In this document: piece after piece, positions 34,991 through 44,596 of the stretch
How positions within the stretch are numbered: position 1 is the first letter of the stretch
Layout: each line of letters begins with the position of its first letter
Assembly: GCA_029891385.1 (NCBI GenBank)
Contig: CM057233.1
Coordinates: forward strand, 55,320,063-55,384,062
DNA from: Erythroxylum novogranatense
Taxonomy: Eukaryota > Streptophyta > Magnoliopsida > Malpighiales > Erythroxylaceae
Direction of reading: 5' to 3'
Length of the DNA stretch: 64,000 bases
Notes under the pieces: model-generated
Seen by the model: only the letters and a program-made list of their open reading frames with translations
Told to the model about the DNA's origin: nothing
Databases searched by the model: none
Program-made: the position numbers and the translations under genes

Positions 34991-36682
34991 CCGATCTCCT
35001 CCAGAATTATGATTTTTCAACCATTTCAATCCAATTCTTCCAATCTATTCAAAACATAATTCATCTAAACACTTAAACATCACTCACACACCATTTTCCA
35101 ACTCATTTTCAATCCAATCTCATTCACAAACCATCAAAAATTAATTAGGATCGCAAAATCTAAAAATCTAACATATCAGTAACCCATTCTTTAGCTATAA
35201 GCACTCAAAACATGAATCAATCAACTAATCAAGAGGAAAGAAACTTAAACTTACTTGAATTTGGCTTTAAAAACTTTCAAACTCTTCATGGTTTCCTTAA
35301 AAAACCCATCCTCTTCCTCTTCTCTTCTTCTCTTCCACGACAACTTCCTTTCTTTCCCATTCATAAACCCTAATTTCCCTTTTTATACCCTTATAAATTA
35401 TGAAAAGTCCATTTTGCCCCTCCCTTTAACCTTAAGCCTTATAATCTTAAGTATCTTACCCAAATTGCCCTTATACAAATTCTTATAACTTTACTACTTC
35501 AATTTAGAAATTCAGTCTCTTAGGGACTGCATTGAGATTCAATACTTTTAGAAACACTCACTTTCAAGCCTATCAAAATCCAATTCAATCTATTCGTTTA
35601 CTTTGACTTTCATAAATCTTTCCAAATTTCAATAGCTCATGCTAAAACAGAATTTCTAAATCATGTCTTTAATTGGAGTGTCAATTGGACAGTCATTTTC
35701 AGTACCGAAAATCTCATCGGTATCCACTGTTCAATTTTATGCAGAAAACACATAAATTCACACTTTTCACAAACACCCAAAAGTCGGGAATTGTCACGAG
35801 GGCATGCACCATCTGGTGCATTTGCAAAACAATTACTTTTCATATCTGTATAGCGGCCATTTTATGCATGTATACCGAATTACATGTATAAAATCACAAC
35901 CTGATCTAAATTTACTATATTATCTTTCCCATCAGTGATGGGATGTTACATATGCACCTTGCCCATTTACACAATAACCATAAATATTTTACGCACCTTA
36001 TCATTTTTTAGAATCCAAACTCAATTGTGCCCTGTCTATTGCTCTTGAATAGGTTGTTCTTGATTTCCTAACACAATCAAAATTCTTATTCAATTTCAAT
36101 TCAATTGGAAATCCCCCAAAACTTCAAACTCACAACAAATGAAATAATTCCTAAATTAGGTTTCCCATTAACCTACGCATGGTTTATCTAGGTTAGAAAA
36201 CCCAAAACCTAGCTTAGAAACCTATAAAAATCAAATGGGTCTCTCAATCATCTTCTTCCTCCAAAACCCTTGTCTCTCTAAAACTTCTTAATTCTCAACA
36301 CAATAACCCATTTCTTTACTAAAACAAGAAGAAGATGTTAAACTCACCTTAAGAAGCTTGATTTCCTCTTCTTCCCACGATTTTTCCTTTCTTTCTCTAG
36401 CTTTTTCGATTTTAAGAGACCACTTAGATTCTTTCTTCTAATTATGCCCCTCCTTAGACTTATTCTCCCAAATTTGCCCTTCTTTTGTCTTTTATGTCTC
36501 TAACCTTTTAATCCACTTAACACCACATTAATTCTAACTAAGTCCCAATCTCTCCAACTAATTTCCAATCTTTATTCATGTCTACTAAATTAATAACCCA
36601 ATTCTAAAAATAATAATTAAACAAACAATATGAATAAATCATAAAAATTAATTAGAAATTTAGAAAAATAAAGATCCAACAA

Positions 36683-36803
36683 CTCTCCTCCCCTAAAAGA
36701 ATTTCATCCTCAAAATTCTTATCTGAGTCATTGAAGAGGTGTGGATACTTCTCTTTCATTGCTTCCAAAAGTTCCCATGTTGCCTCCTCTATTGAATGGT
36801 TCC
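36683..36803 (-). pseudogene. Chromovirus A chromodomain end and polypurine tract
   Basis: Minus-strand reading RNHSIEEATWELLEAMKEKY followed by PHLFNDSDKNFEDEI is the C-terminal chromodomain that follows integrase in chromoviruses and directs integration to particular chromatin. Compare RNHSVEEATWEPLDAMKEKY in element B at about 48015-48090. The frame is cut at 36803 by the 4.0-kb insertion and resumes near 40821. Confidence 0.8.
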
Positions 36804-37045
36804 TGTTGGGTCCGTGTTTTGTGTACCGGGGCGAACTAGGCCCAGCGTACCCCAATGTAGCAGGCGACCACAATCTACAAAGGTATTGTCCTCTTTGGTA
36901 CTCGAACTCGAGACCTCAAGGTTTTGTTGCATTTAAATGCACACCTCTTACCAAAGAGGACAATACCTTTGTAGGTTGTGGTCGCGTGCTACCTTGGGGT
37001 ACGCTGGGCCTAGTTCGCCCCGGTACATAAAAAATGGACCCAACA
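36804..37045. repeat. Head-to-head pair of tRNA-like repeat units
   Basis: The first unit runs on the minus strand (36804-36952). A shorter plus-strand unit starts within it and ends ggacccaaca at 37045, followed by ttaaaaaaaa. Together they form a long imperfect palindrome. Confidence 0.7.
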
Positions 37046-37449
37046 TTAAAAAAAATTTACACCAGTTTTGATCCGTTTCAGACAGGATTAGTCCAAGGTT
37101 TCCAACGTTATTTCTAAGATATTTGTTTCGGATGTCGGATTCGGTTTTATTTGCTTCGATTCGATCCGTATTTTGCCTTTGACTTCGACCGTTTATTCGA
37201 TTTCATTTTTGATTCATGTTTTCATTTCGTTTCATTTCGATTTATGATCCGCTTTCCATTTCGTATTTCTGTTATTCGATGATTCGATTTCGATTCGCAT
37301 TGTGTTTTCACCTTATGCATCCACTACGGATTCCTTTGCTTTATGATTCTAAGTATTCGATTTCGGTTTGATTCGTTTTTGTCTTTTTTTTTTCGCTTTC
37401 ATTTTTTCATTTTCCGGTTGGGATCCGGTTCTGAGATCGGGTCCTAACA

Positions 37450-37924
37450 TTTATGGTATCAGAGCCCAGTATTAGGATCTTACTTAGGCGTATATGTTTA
37501 TTAAGAGTTTGTTAAGAGTTTGCATGTGAAAGTACGTCATAAATCATTTGAAAAATATATGTGATTTTGAGGTGATGAGTTATGATCATTTGTATTTGAA
37601 TGTGTTAATGAATGAGATTAGAATTTCATGATGAATTCGGTTGTTTTGATTTTGAATATGCATTTGTGAGAGAAATAAGGAAGATTTGAAAGATGAGTTA
37701 AATATATGTACTTGTGAAAATGTGATAAGAAATATTAATGTTTGGAGATGATATGGATGGTATTTGATATAAGAGGTGAAAAAATATTATGAATATGTGT
37801 GGTGAGAAATTTGAATATGTGAATGACTATGATCATTTGGAAGACATGAGTAAAGAGAATGTATTACTTGGTGTTTGCTTAAGTTAGAATTTCGAGGACG
37901 AAATTCTTTTAAGAAGGGGAGTAA
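37450..37924 (+). other. Short non-coding internal region ending in a polypurine tract
   Basis: Only about 475 bp separate the PBS from gaggacgaaattcttttaag followed by aaggggagtaa (to 37924). The corresponding region of chromovirus B is about 4.2 kb. It has no open frame, so this is an internally deleted or non-autonomous gypsy. Confidence 0.6.
37454..37466 (+). promoter_or_regulatory. Gypsy primer-binding site, initiator Met tRNA
   Basis: tggtatcagagcc, four bases after an LTR-like end gggtcctaaca (37449). It marks the inner end of a 5' LTR of a plus-strand gypsy element. Confidence 0.8.
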
Positions 37925-40313
37925 TGTTGAACCCTGAACTTTGAGTGGGAAATTAGAAATATGAAAATGAAAGTAAATGAGTGATTTTGTATATAATTTG
38001 TGTTATAGATGATTTTGATATTGGAATATGAATTATGTATGGATGATGAGTTGAGAAACCTTAAGCATGAACCATGGTTATATATGTAGGACATTATTTG
38101 GTTAATGGCAAGATAAATCATATGAATTGAGGTTGAGTGTTGGATAAATTCCAATGGCAAATTGAATTGTTTGAATGAGGTTGAAATAGAAGTAGTGAGG
38201 TCGGGATGAATGTTAAGTTTTGCATGAGGATAAAAATGTGTATGCTGATTCAAGGGAAATTTGGGAATAATTAAAATAGAATTGGTGAAAGTTGCCTTCT
38301 TCAAAGTTGTAGCTTGTTCTTTTATCTTTACAACGATACCAAGTATGTAAGTTTTCGAGATTGGAGTTAAGAGTTATGATTGATGCAAGTTATGATGTTG
38401 CATAAGATTTGTGGTTGTGATAGCTTTGATGTATGTTTGAAATTTGAGGTTTTGATGGACCAATTAAGATGAGATTTGAGAAGTTTGTGAATTGAATTTG
38501 TTGTTTGAATTGTTATGAAGTGTTTAGGCCTTTGAATAAGTAAATTTGTGAAGATTATAAGTGTATATAGTATTAGGATGATTGTTGGAAGCATTGGAGA
38601 AGGTTGAAGGGGTTTTGAAAAACCCATGTCCGTTGAATGGACATGGAAGTCCGTTTAACGGACCTTCTCAGGTAAAAAGGACCCCTTGTTTCGCACATGT
38701 ATGTTAGACAGACATGGATGTCCGTTTAACGGACTTTCTCGGATGAATTGGTTCTTCCAAGGCCGTGAATGTCCGTTAAATGGACATTCACAGGTTAACA
38801 TGTGAAAATTGAGATTTTTGACAATTTTAGAGGCCGAATCTGATTTTGTAGTCTTCATAATAATTGTAGATATAGAAGTCTACTTTCAAATGGTCTAAGA
38901 AAGAAATCAATACGACTTCTATATTGAAATTTATAGCGATTGCGCCAAGAGAGGTTCAAATCAATTTAGGGTTTAAGCATGGGTTATTCTTTACGGCATA
39001 ACTCACTCATCCGACCTCCAATTGAGATTATTCTTAAACCAATAGATTTATAAGACATGTATCGTTCTCCCCAGGAAAATTTGTATCATTTGGAGTTAAA
39101 TTGAAAAATTTTGATTGAAAAGTTATGAGAGGTCGGTTAGAAGAGCTTGATTTGAGTATGTGCATGCTTTAGCGTTTTAAGCATATCTTGAGCTATAGGG
39201 CTCCGATTGGGACGATTCTTTCTTCAAAATGATCAAGAGATATAGAGCTTGATGTTTGGTATTATAGAAATAAGATGAACCATTAATAACTAAGGTGATT
39301 TTCTTGGAATACGCTCATGTCTTATGATAATCGGGATGATTTGTTTCCTTCTGATTTTGCTATTTTCCTTCTTCACCCGACCTTGTCCAATCTTTTGTTT
39401 ATATCTTTTCCATCTGACATCCGATTGAATTGGTTTTTAAAGCGTTGGATTCCTAAGACATCTCTCTATTTGTCCATGGAAAATTATGAATTTTAGAGAT
39501 TTAATTGAGGAAGATTGTTTTGAATCAAACTGAGTCGGAAAATTTTCTGAACATAGTTCAGTATTTTGAGAAATTCTCGATCAGTGGTGATCCGATTGAA
39601 GTGATTCTTAAGGAAAAATAAAATTAAGACATGGGGATCCTAGTCATATGAAGAAATGAAATTTCAATTTAGCCTTTAAGACTTTCAATTTCTGAATTGA
39701 AGTTCGGATAAGTGTTCAGTCTTGGATTAGTAAGATCTGAAGGTATTTTGGACATAACTTTTGCTCTAGTAATCCAAATAAGGTGATTCTTGATTTGAAT
39801 TAAACTAGATAAATAGGAATACAAATGTTATGAAGGATTCGAATTTCAATTTAGTCTTTAAAAATGTCAATTTTCGGATGGAAGTAAATCACAGGAAATT
39901 GTATTAGCATAAGAATAGTCCAAAATGTTTAGAGTATAACTTTTGATGTAATGATCCAAATTTAATGATTTTTATGTCATTATGAAATTAAGAAAATAAG
40001 GAACAATTATCTAGAAGGAATTTTTGGCTAATTCCTTCAAATTGATGACTAGAAAATTGTCCTAAAGTATCTTGAATTAAGATAGATGTTAGGGACAATT
40101 TTGGAAGAACACATAAGGACTTAAGTTTCTAGGCTATTATGGAAGGGCAAATTGGTCAATTGTCTTCCATTTTAATGACATGGCACTATAAAAGGAGGGG
40201 CTATCATCCTTGGCAAGAGGGAGCACGAAAATGAAATGAGAGAAGAGAGAAATGAGAGATTGTCGTGGAGAGGAAGGAGAAGGAAGAAGAAGAGCTAGGG
40301 TTTGATTTTTCAA
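37925..40313 (+). repeat. 3' LTR-like region of the internally deleted gypsy
   Basis: Begins tgttgaaccctgaactttga after the polypurine tract. It contains several variants of gtccgtttaacggac (38625-38790) and repeated blocks of the type ccgattgaagtgattcttaa (39410-39970), features shared with the LTR at 21659. Its end is obscured by the tRNA-like units from 40314. Confidence 0.55.
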
Positions 40314-40820
40314 GGTACTTAGCTCAATGGTAAAAGGCGTGCATTTAAAATGCAACAAAACCTTGAGGTCTCGAGTTCGAGTACCAAAGAGGAAAATACC
40401 TTTGCAGGTTGTGGTCGCATGCCAACTTGGGGTACACTGAGCCTAGTTCGCTCCGGTACACAAAACACGGACCTAACATTAAAAAGATGCCTTTTAATGT
40501 TGGGTCAGTGTGTATCGGGGCAATTAGGCTCAACAGCATTTGTTAAGACATGACCACAACCTTCAAAGGTATTGTCCTCTTGGTACTCGAACTCGAGATC
40601 ATAGTTTTGTTGCAGATGAATGCACGCCTTACCATGGTAAGAGGCGTGCATTTAAAATGCAACAAAACCTGGTAAGAGGCGTGCATTTAAAATGCAACAA
40701 AACCTTGAGGTCTTGAGTTCGAGTACTAAAGAGGACAATACCTTTGAAGGTTGTAGTCACGTGCTAACTTGGGATACGCTGGGCCTAGTTTGCCCTGGTA
40801 CACAAAACACGGACCCAACA
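40314..40820. repeat. Cluster of tRNA-like (SINE-like) repeat units
   Basis: A plus unit (40314-40478) has an A-box-like tagctcaatggtaaaag and a B-box-like gagttcgagtacc, and ends cacggacctaaca plus ttaaaaa. A minus unit follows (40498-40634), then a 39-bp partial duplicate (40633-40671) and a plus unit (40671-40820). The tRNA-like head and A-rich tail suggest a tRNA-derived SINE; the source tRNA and family were not identified. Confidence 0.55.
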
Positions 40821-41720
40821 ATTCCTCCGAAAGACTTTAACCAGCTTTACAACCTTGTTTCTCAAGATCTTTTCCTTCGAATCTAAAATCTACACTGGTT
40901 GCTTCTCATATGTGAAATCCTCCCTTAATTGGACCTCTGAAGGTTGAACTACGAGTGACGGATCTGATCGATACTTCGTCAACATTGAGATGTGGAAAAC
41001 ATTATGAATCTTAGATAATTCCGGTGGCAAAGCTAACTTATAGGATAAAGGCCCAATCTTCACAGTGATCTCATAAGGGCCTATATACCTCGGACTAAGC
41101 TTGCCCTTCTTACCAAATCTCAAAACCCCTTTCCATGGAGAAGCTCTAAGAAACACTTTATCTCTAACTTCAAATTTCATCTTTTTTCTGTGTGCATCCG
41201 TGTAGCTCTTCATCCTATCTTGAGTTGCTTTAAGTCCTTATTTCACTAATTTAATCTTATAAATCGTGACTTACACCAACTCAGGCCCTAAAAACCTCCT
41301 TTCATCTTCCTCATCCCAACAGATAGGAGTTTTGCACCTCCTACCATACAAAGCTTTTTAAGATGCCATTTGAATTCCCGAGTGATAGGAATTGTTGTAA
41401 GCAAATTTGATTAAAGGCAAATGATCATCCCATGAGCCTTTAAAATCCGTAACACAAGCCCTCAACATTGCCTCCAATGTTAGAATTTTCCTCTTTGATT
41501 GTCCATCAGTTTGTGGATAGAAAGCTGTACTAAAGTGCAACTTAGTTCCCAATGTCTGCTGTAAGCTTTCCCAAAACCTGGAGGTGAACCTAGGATCTCT
41601 ATCCGAGACTATCGAACTTGGAATCCCATGAAGTCTGATTATCTCATCTATGTATTTCTTGGCCAACACATTCAAAGAATCTGTCTATCTAATTAGCAAG
41701 AAATGTGCTGACTTAGTCAG
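40821..41720 (-). pseudogene. Chromovirus A integrase fragment
   Basis: Minus-strand blocks: LTKSAHFL at the insertion edge (41720), then [20 protein letters not shown] (about 41595-41660), [15 protein letters not shown], and after a shift KVFLRASPWKGVLRFGKKGK and YKLALPPELSKIHNVFHISM (40890-41213). These are the integrase core and C-terminal domain. The catalytic D of SDRD is present. Stops near 41690 and 41240. Chromovirus B is inserted within LTKSAHF, so the upstream half should lie right of the window. Confidence 0.85.
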
Positions 41721-42854
41721 TGTTGGACCCCGCTGCCGGAGCCCAACGTCAGTCGTGAGAGCGTGGCGTAATACATGCTACTTATACTTTTAAAAGAAAA
41801 GACCCGCGGAAGATTAATGGGCCTACTGGAAAACAAACTTGCAAACATGCTTCATGTAATTTAAACAAACATATCCAAACATGCAAATTTAACGATTTAG
41901 AAAAAGGAGACCATCGGAAGTTCAATGGACCCATCGTGAATAAACTCAAAGCTTACTTTCATGCTCTAAAACATATCCAAATCCGTAATTCATGTTCCAA
42001 AAGGTAATATCTCAAAACAATTTACAACTTTGAATTCAAGAGCCAAAAATCTAAAACACTCTTGAACCAATGATACTTGAAATGTAACTAAAGTCTTGTT
42101 TTCCAAAATACAACATTGAAAATAAACAAACATAATGAAATGAAAACGGGAGTGCTGCCGAAACTCGTGACTCACTCGATCTTTAGCTCGTCACCTGAAT
42201 GGGGGAGATTAGAGGGGGTGAGCTATAAAGCTCGTGGGAACATATTTATAATATAGCAATAAACAAAAGTATTGAAAATATCTCATTGCTGTGATACTTG
42301 CTAAAATCATAGTCATTGATCATGTATATGTCTTTGTCTTGAAAAATGCTTGATTCTTGAACAAATCATGATGCATGGCACATAACAAATCATAACACAT
42401 AACATGATTGTAACATCCCGTTACCGGTGTGATGGGCATATCGGTAATTGGATGGTTTGAGCAGTGAGTGCATTCATGATTGAATTGCATGTATAGTGAG
42501 TTGTACATCAGTGATAAATGAGATTAATTGAGTTAATTGCACATGCATCTTAGTATCATGCATTCATGATTATTCCAACATTTAATTGTGATTATGAGTT
42601 GAATTGTGAATTCTGAGATATGATCTATTGATTGAATTGAATAGTTAAATTTGTGGTATCAGAGCCAGGTTTCGATCCTGGGACCTGTGGGTTATGGGCC
42701 CACCATGCTTCATATCGTCTGCTTTTGCTTCAGCTGATTTTCCTTCAGCTGATTTTCGCTTCAGCTGATTTTCCTTCAGCTGATTTTCCTGTCCAGAACA
42801 TATCCACTTATATAGATCATATCTTTTGACTCCGATATTCAAATTGGACAAAAT
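41567..42854. repeat. Left arm of 1.28-kb inverted duplication
   Basis: Reverse complement of 43317-44596 with few differences. It contains, outward to inward: a piece of chromovirus A integrase, the A/B junction, about 690 bp of the B LTR, the start of the 42409 insertion, the tRNA fragment and the gacaaaatttcc block. Confidence 0.9.
42654..42711 (-). other. Captured 3' fragment of initiator Met tRNA, left copy
   Basis: Reverse complement gives tRNA nucleotides 18-75, including CAT anticodon loop, variable loop, T arm, 3' acceptor strand and CCA. One base differs from the right copy (cacgc reads catgc). The 5' acceptor strand and most of the D arm are missing, so it cannot be a working tRNA gene. 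Confidence 0.85.
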
Positions 42855-43400
42855 TTCCTTCTTGAAAGTTGTAGATCTCTCTTTTCTCTATGAGATAGAT
42901 GCCAAGTTTGTCCAATTTGAATATCGGAATCAAAAGATATGATCTATATAAGTGGATATGTTCGATAGGAAAATCACCAAGGAAAATCAGTTGAAGCTTA
43001 AAATCAGTCAAGGAAAATCACCAAGCAAAAGCACAATATGGACTTGATATCGATAGATTTGGACAAAATTTCCTTCTTGAAAGTTGTAGATCTCTTTTCT
43101 ATGAGATAGATGCCAAGTTTGTCCAATTTGAATATCGGAGTCAAAAGATATGATCTATATAAGTGGATATGTTCGGACAGAAAATCAGTCAAGCGAAAAT
43201 CGTGAAGGAAAATCAGCTAAAGGAAAAGCAGACGATATGGACTTGATATCGATAGATTTGGACAAAATTTCCTTCTTGAAAGTTGTAGATCTCTTTTCTA
43301 TGAGATAGATGCCAAGTTTGTCCAATTTGAATATTGAGTCAAAAGATATGATCTATATAAGTGGATATGTTCGACAGAAAATCAGTCAAGGAAAATCAAT
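42846..43400. repeat. About 200-bp tandem repeat, three copies, between palindrome arms
   Basis: The block ggacaaaatttccttcttga starts at 42846, 43061 and 43260 (spacings 215 and 199). Each copy also holds gccaagtttgtccaatttga and agatatgatctatataagtg. The ggacaaa and tttgtcc within each copy can pair. The phrase cttcttgaaagttgtagatc is a common LTR-interior block, also seen diverged at 38287. Confidence 0.8.
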
Positions 43401-44596
43401 CGAAGCGTAAAATCACCAAGGAAAATCAGCTGAAGCAAAAGCAGACGATATGAAGCGTGGTGGGCCCATAACCCACAGGTCCCAGGATCGAAACCTGGCT
43501 CTGATACCACAAATTTAACTATTCAATTCAATCAATAGATCATATCTCAGAATTCACAATTCAACTCATAATCACAATTAAATGCTGGAATAATCATGAA
43601 TGCATGATACTAAGATGCATGTGCAATTAACTCAATTAATCTCATTTATCACTGATGCAAAACTCACTATACGTGCAATTCAATCATGAATGCACTCACT
43701 GCTCAAACCATCCAATTACCGATATGCCCATCACACCGGTAACGGGATGTTACAATCATGTTATGTGTTATGATTTGTTATGTGCCATGCATCATGATTT
43801 GTTCAAGAATCAAGCATTTTTCAAGACAAAGACATATACATGATCAATGACTATGATTTTAACAAGTATCATGGCAATGAGATATTTTCAATACTTTTGC
43901 TTATTGTTATATTATAAATATGTTCCCACGAGCTTTATAGCTCACCCCCTCTAATCTCCCCCATTCAGGTGACGAGCTAAAGATCGAGTGAGTCACGAGT
44001 TTCGGCAGCACTCCCGTTTTCATTTCATTATATTTGTTTATTTTCAATGTTATATTTTGGAAAACAAGACTTTAGTTACATTTCAAGTATCATTGGTTCA
44101 AGAGTGTTTTAGATTTTTGGCTCTTGAATTCAAAGTTGTAAATTGTTTTGAGATATTACCTTTTGGAACATGAATTACGGATTTGGATATGTTTTGAGCA
44201 TGAAAGTAAGCTTTGAGTTTATTCAATGATGGGTCCATTGAACTTCCGATGGTCTCCTTTTTCTAAATCGTTAAATTTGCATGTTTGGATATGTTTGTTT
44301 AAATTACATGAAGCATGTTTGCAAGTTTGTTTTCCAGTAGGCCCATTAATCTTCCGCGGGTCTTTTCTTTTAAAAGTATAAGTAGCATGTATTACGCCAC
44401 GCTCTCACGACTGACGTTGGGCTCCGGCAGCGGGGTCCAACACTGACTAAGTCAGCACATTTCTTGCTAATTAGATAGACAGATTCTTTGAATGTGTTGG
44501 CCAAGAAATACATAGATGAGATAATCAGACTTCATGGGATTCCAAGTTCGATAGTCTCGGATAGAGATCCTAGGTTCACCTCCAGGTTTTGGGAAA
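43317..44596. repeat. Right arm of 1.28-kb inverted duplication
   Basis: Inverted copy of 41567-42854. It ends at 44596 in gggaaa within an integrase fragment; sequence then changes to chromovirus LTR interior. It shares diagnostic bases with the left arm and not with the sister LTR at 52208 (for example ggacccat in the arms against agacccat at 52391), so it was copied from the left arm. Confidence 0.9.
43452..43509 (+). other. Captured 3' fragment of initiator Met tRNA, right copy
   Basis: 58 nt from gaagcgtggtgggcccataa to ggctctgatacca. It matches plant initiator-Met tRNA from nucleotide 18 to 75 as I know that sequence. It includes the CCA, which plant tRNA genes do not encode, so it derives from a mature tRNA. 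The T-arm B box is present; an A box is absent. Confidence 0.85.

Larger units (their letters stand above)
23420..35950. mobile_element. Solo LTR of a second chromovirus-type family, split by a Sirevirus
   Basis: Ends are tgtaacaccccactctcgta and gatgggatgttaca, flanked by a perfect 5-bp duplication TATGC (23415-23419 and 35951-35955). Without the Sirevirus (24555-33918) it is about 3.2 kb. No gag, pol, PBS or polypurine tract belongs to it, so it is a solo LTR left by LTR-LTR recombination. A diverged relative in inverse orientation ends at 46320. It carries a 46-bp tandem repeat and a CpG-rich block. Confidence 0.85.
21659..36682 (-). repeat. 3' LTR of chromovirus A, discontinuous
   Basis: Starts tattggaccccatcttcgga (TG decayed to TA), comparable to tgttggaccccgctgccgga of element B, and ends gatccaaca at 36682. 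The LTR itself is 21659-23419 plus 35956-36682, about 2.5 kb; the rest is the solo LTR inserted with TSD TATGC. It contains several gtttaacggacat-like motifs (22088-22200), also seen at 38625-38790 on the other strand. Reverse complement of the adjoining bases gives a polypurine tract cttttaggggaggagag. Confidence 0.65.
36804..40820. mobile_element. 4.0-kb insertion with about 150-bp inverted termini
   Basis: Starts tgttgggtccgtgttttgtg and ends cacaaaacacggacccaaca, flanked by GTTCC (36799-36803) and ATTCC (40821-40825). The uninterrupted relative at 48070-48090 reads ggttcctcc, so an extra five bases were created by insertion. The inverted termini are tRNA-like repeat units. The interior holds a gypsy PBS, a polypurine tract and a long LTR-like segment but no coding sequence. 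It could be a non-autonomous LTR element whose ends were changed by the tRNA-like repeats, or a foldback-type composite. Confidence 0.65.
21659..41720 (-). mobile_element. Chromovirus A (Ty3/gypsy), old nest base, truncated by insertion B
   Basis: Oldest layer of the nest. In window order: the 3' LTR (21659-36682, interrupted), polypurine tract, chromodomain end (36683-36803), a 4.0-kb insertion, more integrase (40821-41720), then chromovirus B inserted inside the integrase. The rest of A must lie beyond 64000. Integrase and chromodomain sequence resemble those of chromovirus B, which look Tekay/Del-like. Confidence 0.7.

Noticed and set aside
34780..35076. Overlapping open frames on both strands
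   Set aside because: They follow the CpG-rich LTR repeat, which lacks stops in several frames; not a gene.
36804..37045. Ordinary MITE with its own target duplication
   Set aside because: Flanks are ggttcc and ttaaa, which do not match; the duplication is found only when the whole 36804-40820 unit is considered.
37909..38627. Minus-strand frames of 131 and 86 codons
   Set aside because: They lie inside an LTR-like region read antisense; low-complexity composition and no family resemblance.
42320..42508. 62-codon frame found twice (also 43655-43843)
   Set aside because: Both copies are the two arms of the inverted duplication crossing an LTR boundary; not coding.
42409..42653. A complete 245-bp LTR ending at the PBS-like tggtatcagagcc
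   Set aside because: The supposed end reads aaatttg and not CA, and no second direct copy exists near 46320; the only other copy is the inverted arm.
43452..43509. Initiator Met tRNA gene
   Set aside because: The 5' acceptor strand and most of the D arm with the A box are absent, and the CCA is encoded. It is a fragment of a mature tRNA and not a gene.
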